DNA of 10,447 nt. Origin: Armatimonadota bacterium. GTDB taxonomy: Bacteria; Actinomycetota; Acidimicrobiia; Spongiisociales; UBA5794. The translations under genes were made by a program, and so were the position numbers. Under the pieces are notes generated by a model. It saw only the letters and a list, made by a program, of their open reading frames with translations, was not told the DNA's origin and made no database searches. The stretch is from NCBI GenBank assembly GCA_008501565.1, contig QQUL01000067.1, positions 1 to 10,447 of the forward strand. Direction: 5' to 3'. This document shows positions 1 to 5,868 of this stretch, one piece after another; within the stretch, counting starts at the first letter, position 1; each line of letters begins with the position of its first letter.

Positions 1-325
1 GTACAAGGGGAGGCGCGTCCTCGACCTTGTGCGTGGCTTGCCAGTGGACGAAGCCCAAGCTGTCCTGCAATTCACCAACCGCAAGGCAGCCACCACGATC
101 AAAAAGGTGCTCGATTCGGCTGTTGCCAATGCCGAGCACAACCACGCGCTCGACGCAGACGAACTGTTCGTTGCTGAGGCCTACGCAGACGAAGGCCCAA
201 CGCTCAAGCGCTGGCGTCCCCGTGCCCGTGGTCGTGCAACCCAGATCCGCAAGCGGACGAGCCACATCACCATCGTTGTCGCAGACGACGCGGCCGTTGT
301 ACACGGCCAGGAGGAGGATGCCTAA
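1..325 (+). CDS. rplV: 50S ribosomal protein L22, 5' end missing
   Basis: L22 is a large-subunit protein that binds 23S rRNA and whose long beta hairpin lines the peptide exit tunnel. The gene is cut by the window start; reading from base 2 gives about 107 residues, beginning YKGRRVLDLVRGLPVDEAQ, the classic L22 segment that normally follows the first 20 or so residues. The GTG at 29 is an internal codon, not a start. The C-terminal half shows the hairpin and the conserved stretch around RWRPRARGRATQIRKRTSHI. The TAA stop at 323-325 shares its last base with the rpsC ATG, and the purine run AGGAGGAGGA at 309-318 is both the end of rplV and the ribosome binding site of rpsC. Position after the expected S10-L3-L4-L23-L2-S19 genes (outside the window) fits the S10 operon. 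Confidence 0.97.
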   Translation, partial: YKGRRVLDLVRGLPVDEAQAVLQFTNRKAATTIKKVLDSAVANAEHNHALDADELFVAEAYADEGPTLKRWRPRARGRATQIRKRTSHITIVVADDAAVVHGQEEDA

Positions 326-1467
326 TGGGGCAGAAAAGCCACCCATACGGTCTGCGTCTCGGAATCGTCACTGATTGGACGGCGCGCTGGTACAGCGACA
401 AGGAATACGCCGCCAACGTGCACGAGGACTACAAGATTCGTACCTTCTTGATGACCGAACTCACGCGCGGGGCTCTGTCCCGTATCGACATTGAGCGCAT
501 CGGTGACAAGAAGGTTCAGGTCGATGTCCACACGGGTCGCCCCGGTGTTGTCATCGGTCGAGGTGGATCCGAAGCCGAGCGCATGCGCGCCGGTCTTGAG
601 AACCTCTCCGGGCGCAGAGTCAAATTCAACGTCATCGAAGTTCACAACCCCGAGCTTGACGCAACGCTGCTTGTACGCAGCGTCGCCGACCAGCTTGAAG
701 GCCGTGTTTCATTCCGTCGTGCCATGAAGCGAACGGTGTCCACCGCGCTCAAGGCTGGGGCCGAAGGCGTTCGCGTCCAGGCATCCGGCAGGCTGGGCGG
801 CGCAGACATGGGTCGGCGCGAGTGGTATCTCGAAGGGCGCGTTCCGCTTCACACGCTTCGAGCAGACATCGACTACGGCCAAGCGACGGCGTCAACCACG
901 GTTGGTGCCATCGGTGTGAAGGTGTGGGTCTACAAGGGCGATGTGATGAAGCGTCACGGATCTGCAGCAGGTAAGGCAGCAGCCGAGGCCCGTTTGGCCG
1001 CCGGCGGCACGCCCGAGCGCAGCCGTCGCAAGTCGATCAAGTCCCGTGCCGAGGAAGCTGCCGGTGCAGGCCGCGAGAGCCGCATCATCGAAGCCGGCGG
1101 CGGAAAGCGCGTCGTCGAAGCTGGCGGCGGAAAGCGCGGCTCGCGACTGATCGAAGCTGGTGGTGGCAAGAAGGTCACCGCAGCCGAAGCCGAAGCCGAG
1201 CTGGAAGAAGCGAGAGAGGCAGTTTCTACCGAAGCGTCTGCTGTCGCAGACGTTGCAGTTTCTGACGAAACTGCTACTGCAGCTGACAGCTCACAGCTCA
1301 CAGCTGACAGCACGGAGGAAGCTGACAGCTCACAGCTCACAGCTGATAGCCCAGAACCGGAAGAGGCTGCTGCTGCTGCGGATGCTGGAGCTGAAAGCGG
1401 AAAGCTGAAAGCCGAGAGCTCCGAGGATGATGCGCCGGACGGCGCATCAGACGAGGCTGGTTCCTGA
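325..1467 (+). CDS. rpsC: 30S ribosomal protein S3 with long low-complexity C-terminal tail
   Basis: S3 sits at the mRNA entry site of the small subunit together with S4 and S5. Residues 1-210 or so are a normal S3: start MGQKSHPYGLRLGI, a type II KH domain with the loop VVIGRGG at about 75-81, and the C-terminal domain RLGGADMGRREWYLEGRVPL. The protein is 380 residues, whereas bacterial S3 is commonly about 210-280. The excess lies in residues 211-380: an Ala/Lys/Arg-rich part, three EAGGGK(R/K) repeats (256-283), then a Glu/Ala/Ser/Asp-rich acidic part with ADSSQLTADS twice (residues 320-342). The tail is probably disordered and solvent exposed (inference). It is encoded in part by 7-base tandem repeats. 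The start at 325 is set by a strong AGGAGGAGGA site 7 bases upstream and by a one-base overlap with rplV. The stop overlaps the rplP start as TGATG. Confidence 0.97.
   Translation: MGQKSHPYGLRLGIVTDWTARWYSDKEYAANVHEDYKIRTFLMTELTRGALSRIDIERIGDKKVQVDVHTGRPGVVIGRGGSEAERMRAGLENLSGRRVKFNVIEVHNPELDATLLVRSVADQLEGRVSFRRAMKRTVSTALKAGAEGVRVQASGRLGGADMGRREWYLEGRVPLHTLRADIDYGQATASTTVGAIGVKVWVYKGDVMKRHGSAAGKAAAEARLAAGGTPERSRRKSIKSRAEEAAGAGRESRIIEAGGGKRVVEAGGGKRGSRLIEAGGGKKVTAAEAEAELEEAREAVSTEASAVADVAVSDETATAADSSQLTADSTEEADSSQLTADSPEPEEAAAAADAGAESGKLKAESSEDDAPDGASDEAGS
1090..1173 (+). repeat. Threefold EAGGGK(R/K) coding repeat in rpsC
   Basis: Three copies of a 21-base coding unit at 1090-1110, 1117-1137 and 1153-1173 give EAGGGKR, EAGGGKR and EAGGGKK in S3 residues 256-262, 265-271 and 277-283. 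Copies 1 and 2 are nearly identical in DNA, while copy 3 uses different Gly and Lys codons. The peptide is therefore conserved better than the DNA, which suggests an older duplication kept at protein level. The spacers between copies are two residues (VV) and five residues (GSRLI). Confidence 0.85.
1281..1311 (+). repeat. Heptanucleotide array A inside rpsC (AGCTGAC/AGCTCAC)
   Basis: Four 7-base units, AGCTGAC, AGCTCAC, AGCTCAC, AGCTGAC, followed by AGC. The array encodes part of ADSSQLTADS in the S3 tail. The second unit lies in the phase where AGCTGAC would be read AGC TGA; it carries C instead of G and so reads AGC TCA. Confidence 0.9.
1320..1350 (+). repeat. Heptanucleotide array B inside rpsC, second copy of array A
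   Basis: The same 31-base pattern as array A with one difference (GAT for GAC in the last full unit), placed exactly 39 bases downstream. The reading frame and the peptide ADSSQLTADS are therefore repeated in register. The short spacer between copies encodes TEE. This looks like a 39-base, 13-codon duplication. Confidence 0.9.
1389..1420 (+). repeat. Heptanucleotide array C inside rpsC (AGCTGAA type)
   Basis: Units AGCTGAA, AGCGGAA, AGCTGAA, AGCCGAG, then AGCT. This is a second heptamer family related to arrays A and B by the AGCTGA core. It encodes AESGKLKAES near the S3 C terminus. The second unit has G for T, so the codon is GGA rather than TGA. Confidence 0.85.
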
Positions 1468-1880
1468 TGTTGATGCCAAAGCGCACCAAGTACCGCAAGG
1501 TCATGACCGGACGGAACAAGGGAACGGCCAAGGGTGGAACCCGGGTCTCGTTCGGCGAGTATGGACTTCAGGCGCAGGAGCGCGGCTGGATCACCTCGCG
1601 TCAGATCGAGGCGGCACGTATTGCGATGACTCGCAAGATCAAGCGTGGCGGAAAGGTCTGGATCACGATCTTCCCTGACAAGCCGATCACGGAGAAGCCC
1701 GCCGAGACCCGAATGGGTTCGGGCAAGGGGAACCCCGAGTACTGGGTTGCCGTGATCAAGCCGGGACGCGTCATGTTCGAAATGTCCGGTGTTGACGAGG
1801 ATCTCGCTCGCGAGGCCATGCGCCTTGCAGCGCACAAGCTTCCCGTCAAGGCCAAGTTCGTGAAGCGGGAGGAGCTATGA
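1467..1880 (+). CDS. rplP: 50S ribosomal protein L16
   Basis: L16 binds 23S rRNA near the A-site tRNA and the peptidyl transferase region and is needed late in 50S assembly. The 137-residue product has the usual length and motifs: MLMPKRTKYRKVM at the N terminus, GEYGLQAQERGWITSRQIEA at about 30-49, and TRMGSGKGNPEYWVAVIKPG at 81-100, where Arg82 corresponds to the arginine hydroxylated in E. coli L16. I chose the ATG at 1467 rather than the ATG two codons later because MLMP is the common L16 start and because it gives the TGATG overlap with rpsC seen at other junctions here. Its ribosome binding site is weak, so coupling to rpsC translation is likely. Confidence 0.97.
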   Translation: MLMPKRTKYRKVMTGRNKGTAKGGTRVSFGEYGLQAQERGWITSRQIEAARIAMTRKIKRGGKVWITIFPDKPITEKPAETRMGSGKGNPEYWVAVIKPGRVMFEMSGVDEDLAREAMRLAAHKLPVKAKFVKREEL

Positions 1881-2095
1881 ACGCTCTCGAGCTTCGCAAG
1901 CTCAACTACACGGAGCTCGCAGCCAAGCTGGACGAGGCGAAGGAAGAGTTGTTCAATCTTCGCTTCCAACTCGTCACGAACCAGCTTGACAACACGGCCC
2001 GACTAAAAGACGTCAAACGCGACGTTGCCCGCATCGCCACGGTGATGCGCGAGCAGGAAATCGCCGCGTGGCAGGCACAGCAGGAGGAGGCGTAG
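1877..2095 (+). CDS. rpmC: 50S ribosomal protein L29
   Basis: L29 is a small helical-hairpin protein beside the peptide exit tunnel next to L23, where ribosome-associated chaperones and targeting factors dock. The 72-residue product shows the typical start (MNALELRKLNYTELAAKLDE), the EELFNLRFQLVTNQLDNTAR signature at about 23-42, and a second helix ending in a Gln/Glu-rich tail slightly longer than the usual 60-70 residues. The start overlaps the rplP stop as ATGA and is preceded by GGGAGGAG at 1867-1874. The end of the gene carries the purine-rich AGGAGGAGG that serves rpsQ. Confidence 0.96.
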   Translation: MNALELRKLNYTELAAKLDEAKEELFNLRFQLVTNQLDNTARLKDVKRDVARIATVMREQEIAAWQAQQEEA

Positions 2096-2350
2096 ATGGA
2101 ACGCGCAAGCCGCAAGGTACGCGTCGGAATCGTCGTTTCCGATGCTCGAGACAAAACTGTCACGGTCGAGGTACGACACGCAAAGCGTCATACCCGCTAT
2201 GGCAAGACAATCCCGGTTCGTAAGCGATATCACGCACACGACGAGGCGAACGACGCCAATGTCGGTGACACCGTCCGAATCGAAGAAACCCGTCCGCTGT
2301 CCAAGACGAAGCGTTGGCGCGTCGCGGACGTTGTGGAGCGTGCAAGATGA
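2096..2350 (+). CDS. rpsQ: 30S ribosomal protein S17
   Basis: S17 is a primary 16S rRNA binding protein with an OB fold that helps start assembly of the 30S body. The 84-residue product has the standard motifs: RKVRVGIVVSDARDKTVTVEV at 6-26, with HAKRHTRYGKTI and KRYHAHDEAND following, and the C-terminal ETRPLSKTKRWRV. Its ATG directly follows the rpmC stop with no spacer, with AGGAGGAGG upstream. It ends in an ATGA overlap with rplN. This junction joins the S10-type and spc-type gene sets, which are separate operons in E. coli; here nothing suggests a promoter or terminator between them. Confidence 0.97.
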   Translation: MERASRKVRVGIVVSDARDKTVTVEVRHAKRHTRYGKTIPVRKRYHAHDEANDANVGDTVRIEETRPLSKTKRWRVADVVERAR

Positions 2351-2715
2351 TCCAGCAGGAGACTCGACTGAAGGTTGCGGACAACTCCGGGGCACGAGAG
2401 GTGCTCTGCATCCGCGTGCTCGGTGGGTCCGGCCGGCGCTACGCCTCGATCGGGGATGTGATCGTCGCGACCGTGAAGGACGCAACCCCGGGCGGCGGAA
2501 TCAAGAAGGGCGAGGTCGTCAAGGCCGTTGTGGTACGTACCGCGAAGGAGAACCGTCGCAAGGACGGCTCCTACATCCGCTTCGACGAGAACGCATGTGT
2601 GATCATCAACGATCAGCAGCAGCCTCGTGGCACCCGCATCTTCGGACCGGTTGCCAGGGAACTTCGCGACAAGAAGTTCATGCGTATCGTCTCACTCGCA
2701 CCGGAGGTGCTGTGA
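2347..2715 (+). CDS. rplN: 50S ribosomal protein L14
   Basis: L14 binds 23S rRNA at the subunit interface, contributes to an intersubunit bridge and is the docking site of the silencing factor RsfS in bacteria that have it. The product is 122 residues, the family norm, beginning MIQQETRLKVADNSGAREVL and containing GGSGRRYASIGDVIVATVKD and the C-terminal IVSLAPEVL. A longer reading from the TTG at 2314 is possible, but the true start is the ATG at 2347. It matches the universal L14 N terminus, overlaps the rpsQ stop as ATGA and has GGAG at 2335-2338 at a good distance. The stop overlaps the rplX start as TGATG. Confidence 0.97.
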   Translation: MIQQETRLKVADNSGAREVLCIRVLGGSGRRYASIGDVIVATVKDATPGGGIKKGEVVKAVVVRTAKENRRKDGSYIRFDENACVIINDQQQPRGTRIFGPVARELRDKKFMRIVSLAPEVL

Positions 2716-3020
2716 TGAAACTACGTCACGGAGACACGGTGATGGTCATCTCGGGTAAGGATGCCGGAACCGAGTCCAAGATCGCCAAGGTCTTCCCCGC
2801 CGACAATCGAATCATCGTCGAGGGTGTTGCGACCGCCAAACGCCATCAGAGAGCGACGGGCGAACTCAATACCGGAGGCATCATCGACAAGGACATGCCG
2901 ATCGACGCATCGAATGTGATGATCGTTTGCCCCGAGTGCGGTCCGACGAAGATCGGTGCCCGCATCGACGAAAGTGGCAACAAGTATCGCGTGTGTCGCA
3001 AGTGCGGAGGTGACCTCTGA
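2715..3020 (+). CDS. rplX: 50S ribosomal protein L24, four-cysteine form
   Basis: L24 is an assembly initiator for the 50S subunit and sits at the exit-tunnel rim. The product is 101 residues. Residues 1-35 hold the KOW motif (HGDTVMVISGKDAGTESKI), followed by KRHQRATGELNTGGIIDKD, where the family usually has a basic loop plus a GGI turn. The C-terminal part carries CPEC (Cys72, Cys75) and CRKC (Cys94, Cys97), arranged as a possible zinc ribbon. Many L24 proteins have lost these cysteines, so metal binding is an inference from the four ligands. The start at 2715 has GGAGGT at 2703-2708 upstream and overlaps the rplN stop. The open frame extends far upstream, but that part is out-of-frame rpsQ/rplN sequence. 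Confidence 0.96.
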   Translation: MKLRHGDTVMVISGKDAGTESKIAKVFPADNRIIVEGVATAKRHQRATGELNTGGIIDKDMPIDASNVMIVCPECGPTKIGARIDESGNKYRVCRKCGGDL

Positions 3021-3577
3021 TGACCCCACGTCTCAAAGAGAAGTACAACACCGAGATCAGAGATCAGCTCAAGACCGAGCTCGAGCTCGACAACGTCATG
3101 CGAGTGCCGCGCCTTTCCAAGATCGTGGTCAACATGGGGGCAGGCGACGCAGCAGCGGATGCCAAACTCATCGACGGCGTTGTGGAAGATCTCCGGATCA
3201 TCACGGGCCAGCAGCCACGTGTCAATCGTGCCCGCAAATCCGTTTCGAACTTCAAACTTCGCGAGAACCAGGCGATCGGCGCCCACGTCACCCTCCGGGG
3301 AGACCGAATGTGGGAATTTCTCGATAGGCTTGTGGCTCTCGCGATCCCGCGCATCCGTGACTTCCGCGGGCTGAGCCCGAAGGGCTTCGACGGGAGAGGG
3401 AATTACAGCTTCGGCGTGACCGAGCAGCTGATCTTTCCCGAGATTGATTACGACAAAGTACAAAAGGTTCGCGGTATGGACATCACCCTGGTGACAACCG
3501 CGGAGACTGACGCCGAGGGGAAGGCTCTCCTCGATGCGTTCGGGTTCCCATTCCGACGACAGCAGGTAGGTGTCTGA
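3020..3577 (+). CDS. rplE: 50S ribosomal protein L5
   Basis: L5 binds 5S rRNA, forms part of the 5S RNP with L18, and contacts the P-site tRNA and the S13 bridge. The product is 185 residues, as expected. Signatures include RLKEKYNTEIRDQL at 4-17, PRLSKIVVNMGAG at about 30-42 (the L5 family signature region), RKSVSNFKLRENQAIGAHVTLRG, and the DFRGLSPKGFDGRGNYSFGVTEQ region. Its ATG overlaps the rplX stop as TGATG and has a near-ideal GGAGGTGA at 3006-3013, six bases upstream. In E. coli, S8 represses the spc operon at a site near the start of this gene; I could not identify a matching RNA fold here by eye. Confidence 0.97.
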   Translation: MTPRLKEKYNTEIRDQLKTELELDNVMRVPRLSKIVVNMGAGDAAADAKLIDGVVEDLRIITGQQPRVNRARKSVSNFKLRENQAIGAHVTLRGDRMWEFLDRLVALAIPRIRDFRGLSPKGFDGRGNYSFGVTEQLIFPEIDYDKVQKVRGMDITLVTTAETDAEGKALLDAFGFPFRRQQVGV

Positions 3578-3882
3578 TGGCGAAAACTTCAAAGATCGCC
3601 AAGAACAACAAGCGCGCAGTGCTCATCGCACGCTATGCGGACCGACGTGCTGAGCTTCTCAAGATCATCAAGGACCCTGAAGCGTCCTATGGAGACAAGC
3701 GTGAAGCGTACGCCAAGATCGCCAAGATGCCGCGAGACGCAAGTGCCACGCGCTATCGCAATCGATGCAACGTTTCGGGCCGTCCCCGCGGATACTTCCG
3801 CAAGTTCGGTCTGTCGCGTATTGCCGTCCGTGAGATGGCACACAGAGGCGAACTGCCCGGAATCACAAAGGCCTCGTGGTAG
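3577..3882 (+). CDS. rpsN: 30S ribosomal protein S14, long zinc-free (C-) form
   Basis: S14 is a late-assembling protein of the 30S head. The 101-residue product is the long form: MAKTSKIAKNNKR at the N terminus, a central segment absent from the 61-residue zinc form, then PRDASATRYRNRC, GRPRGYFRKFGLSRIAVREM and the C-terminal PGITKASW. It has a single cysteine (Cys64) and no CxxC pairs, so it cannot form the zinc finger of the short type. In mycobacteria and streptomycetes this type is usually a zinc-starvation paralogue encoded away from the spc cluster, while the spc copy is the short zinc form. Here the long form occupies the spc position and is co-transcribed, so it is probably the main S14. 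It overlaps the rplE stop as TGATG. Confidence 0.96.
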   Translation: MAKTSKIAKNNKRAVLIARYADRRAELLKIIKDPEASYGDKREAYAKIAKMPRDASATRYRNRCNVSGRPRGYFRKFGLSRIAVREMAHRGELPGITKASW

Positions 3883-3884
3883 GC

Positions 3885-4280
3885 ATGTACACAGATCCAA
3901 TCTCGGACATGCTCACAAGGATTCGTAACGCAAACACTGCGCTGCATCCCGAGACTTCCATGCCCTCATCCAAACTGAAGGAAGAGATCGCTCGAATCCT
4001 CTCTGAGGAGGGATTCATCGACTCGTGGAAGACCCAGGAATCCAGCGTTGGATCGGAACTCGTCGTGAAACTACGGTACGACGAGGACCGCAAGCGTGTG
4101 CTCCAGGGGATTCAGCGAATCTCGACGCCGGGTCACCGTGTCTACAAGGGTGCCAAAGACATCGACCGCATCCGCGGCGGAATCGGCGTGTCGATTCTTT
4201 CAACGTCCACCGGTGTCATGACGGACCGGGAAGCTCGTCAGCGCAATGTCGGTGGCGAGATCCTGTGCAAGGTGTGGTGA
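3885..4280 (+). CDS. rpsH: 30S ribosomal protein S8
   Basis: S8 is a primary 16S rRNA binding protein of the platform and, in E. coli, the autogenous repressor of the spc operon. The product is 131 residues if started at the ATG at 3885 (MYTDPISDMLTRIRNAN, matching the family N terminus and length). A GTG at 3876 in the same frame would add three residues and overlap the rpsN stop. It has a somewhat better placed purine run (AAAGG at 3867-3871), so the start is uncertain by three codons. The C terminus has the S8 signature ILSTSTGVMTDREARQRNVG and ends GGEILCKVW. The gene follows rpsN by two bases. Confidence 0.95.
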   Translation: MYTDPISDMLTRIRNANTALHPETSMPSSKLKEEIARILSEEGFIDSWKTQESSVGSELVVKLRYDEDRKRVLQGIQRISTPGHRVYKGAKDIDRIRGGIGVSILSTSTGVMTDREARQRNVGGEILCKVW

Positions 4281-4284
4281 CCGC

Positions 4285-4827
4285 ATGAGTCGGATCGGAA
4301 ACAGCCCAATCGAGCTGCCAAAAGGCGTCGAGGTCAAGGTCAACGGGGACACCGTCGAAGTCAAGGGATTGAAGGGAAGCCTTTCCCAAACGATCACCGA
4401 GCCGATCACCGTTTCGGTCGACGATGGAACGGTGACGGTTGCTCGCGTAAACGATGAGCGAAGCTCACGAGCTCTTCATGGACTGACGCGCGCTCTCATC
4501 AACAACATGGTCGTCGGTGTATCCGAGGGTTACAGCAAGGAACTCACCGCCGTCGGTGTCGGCTACAGGGCTGCTCTCAAGGGAAAGCAGCTTGAGCTCC
4601 AGGTCGGGTTCTCACATCCCGTGTCGATCGATGCTCCGGAAGGAATCTCTTTCGAGGTGCCGGAGCCAACGAGGATCATCGTTTCGGGCATCGACAAGCA
4701 GTTGGTTGGTCAGATGGCCGCGGATATCCGAGCCGTCCGTCCTCCCGAACCGTACAAGGGCAAGGGAATCCGCTACGTCGACGAGCACGTTCGACGCAAG
4801 GCGGGTAAGGCAGGTGTTACCGGATGA
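4285..4827 (+). CDS. rplF: 50S ribosomal protein L6
   Basis: L6 binds 23S rRNA near the sarcin-ricin loop at the base of the L7/L12 stalk, where the GTPase factors act. The product is 180 residues, the usual size, with the duplicated L6 fold. The N-terminal copy begins MSRIGNSPIELPKGVEV; the C-terminal copy ends in the signature region PPEPYKGKGIRYVDEHVRRK followed by KAGKAGVTG. An in-frame upstream codon at 4246 would add 13 residues, but these overlap the end of rpsH and do not resemble L6, so I use the ATG at 4285, four bases after the rpsH stop. The end overlaps rplR as ATGA. Confidence 0.97.
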   Translation: MSRIGNSPIELPKGVEVKVNGDTVEVKGLKGSLSQTITEPITVSVDDGTVTVARVNDERSSRALHGLTRALINNMVVGVSEGYSKELTAVGVGYRAALKGKQLELQVGFSHPVSIDAPEGISFEVPEPTRIIVSGIDKQLVGQMAADIRAVRPPEPYKGKGIRYVDEHVRRKAGKAGVTG

Positions 4828-5177
4828 GGGGTACTCGCACCGACGCACGGCGTCGCAGGCATTTCCGGGTCCGCAAGTCGGTTCACGGAACGCAAGATCG
4901 TCCACGCCTCGCCGTGTTTCGATCCAACAAGCACATCTACGCACAGCTCATTGACGATGACGCTGGCCGCACGATCACATCGGCGTCTTCCGGTGAGTCT
5001 GCGGTCAAGGCCGAAACACTCACGGTGGACGCTGCCGAACAAGTCGGAAAGCTCATCGGCGCTCGTGCCAAAGACAACGGAATCACCAAGGTCGTGTTCG
5101 ATCGCGGTGGCTACAAGTATCACGGCCGGATTCGGGCGCTCGCTGACGGTGCCCGTGAAGCCGGACTCGAGTTCTAG
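4824..5177 (+). CDS. rplR: 50S ribosomal protein L18
   Basis: L18 binds 5S rRNA together with L5 and anchors it in the central protuberance. The 117-residue product has the typical basic N-terminal segment (TDARRRRHFRVRKSVHGT), the core RPRLAVFRSNKHIYAQLIDD at 26-45, and the C-terminal VVFDRGGYKYHGRIRALADG followed by AREAGLEF, all diagnostic. Its start is fused to the rplF stop by an ATGA overlap and its own ribosome binding site is weak (AGGTG at 4812-4816), so reinitiation after rplF is likely. A nine-base gap follows before rpsE. Confidence 0.97.
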   Translation: MRGTRTDARRRRHFRVRKSVHGTQDRPRLAVFRSNKHIYAQLIDDDAGRTITSASSGESAVKAETLTVDAAEQVGKLIGARAKDNGITKVVFDRGGYKYHGRIRALADGAREAGLEF

Positions 5178-5186
5178 GAGCGATCG

Positions 5187-5864
5187 ATGACGACGAAGAT
5201 GCCAAAGCCGTCAGGCGACCCGAAGGAAGCAGCGCCAAACGCTGCCGCCGCCGGAAAGCCTGACAAGCAGAACAAGAACCAGCAGAACAAGAAGCGTGGG
5301 CGCCGCGACGGTGGACGCCCGCGTGAACGCGAGCAGTCCGAGTTCGAAGAGCGCGTGATTGCCATCAACAGGGTCGCAAAGGTTGTCAAGGGCGGACGGA
5401 GATTCTCCTTCACCGCATTGGTGGCCGTTGGCAACGGCAAGGGGAAGGTCGGTGTCGGGTACGGCAAGGCCAAGGAAGTACCCGCAGCGATCCAGAAGGC
5501 GTTTGAGCTTGCTCGGAAGGAGATGTTCGACGTGCCGATGGCAGGGTCGACCATCATTCACGAGATCATCGGGGTGCAAGGTGCCAGCAGAGTCATGCTC
5601 AAGCCCGCAGCACCCGGTACCGGTGTCATTGCCGGTGGTGCCGTTCGCCAGATCCTCGAGGCGGCTGGGATCCAGAATGTCCTTGCCAAGTCGCTCGGAT
5701 CGCCGACCCATATCAACGTTGCGGGTGCGACGGTGGATGCCCTCAAGAGCCAGCAACGTCCTGACCTGGTCGCCAAGGCCAGAGGAAAGCGTGCCGAAGA
5801 GATCTTCCCGCCTGCGCTGCTCGCTGCTTACAACTCGTCCGAATTGATGAGGACGCAGGTATAG
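5187..5864 (+). CDS. rpsE: 30S ribosomal protein S5 with N-terminal extension
   Basis: S5 lies at the mRNA entry channel with S3 and S4 and affects decoding fidelity; mutations in its N-terminal loop give spectinomycin resistance in E. coli. The 225-residue product is longer than E. coli S5 (about 166). The conserved core begins at about residue 52 (FEERVIAINRVAKVVKGGRR, then FSFTALVAVGNGKGKVGVGY and KEVPAAIQKAF) and includes GTGVIAGGAVRQILEAAG. Residues 1-51 form a hydrophilic Lys/Asn/Gln/Arg-rich extension with Ala/Pro stretches, probably disordered. A short extra C-terminal segment (PPALLAAYNSSELMRTQV) follows the usual RGKRAEEI end. The start is supported by AGGAG at 5176-5180, six bases upstream of the ATG and overlapping the rplR stop. 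Confidence 0.97.
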   Translation: MTTKMPKPSGDPKEAAPNAAAAGKPDKQNKNQQNKKRGRRDGGRPREREQSEFEERVIAINRVAKVVKGGRRFSFTALVAVGNGKGKVGVGYGKAKEVPAAIQKAFELARKEMFDVPMAGSTIIHEIIGVQGASRVMLKPAAPGTGVIAGGAVRQILEAAGIQNVLAKSLGSPTHINVAGATVDALKSQQRPDLVAKARGKRAEEIFPPALLAAYNSSELMRTQV

Positions 5865-5868
5865 CGCC

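Noticed and set aside
1281..1420. CRISPR-like interpretation of the rpsC repeats
   Set aside because: Units are 7 bases with no unique spacers of regular size and they lie inside a translated frame.
954..1835. 293-residue minus-strand frame opposite the rpsC tail and rplP
   Set aside because: Its Ser/Ala-rich part is simply the antisense of the repeat-rich rpsC tail; no start signal and no homology seen.
2142..2714. Apparent 191-residue N-terminal extension of L24
   Set aside because: The frame is open only by chance across rpsQ and rplN; L24 begins at the ATG at 2715 with a good ribosome binding site.
4246..4284. Upstream in-frame start for rplF
   Set aside because: The 13 added residues lie inside rpsH and do not resemble L6; the ATG at 4285 gives the family start MSRIGNSPIELP.
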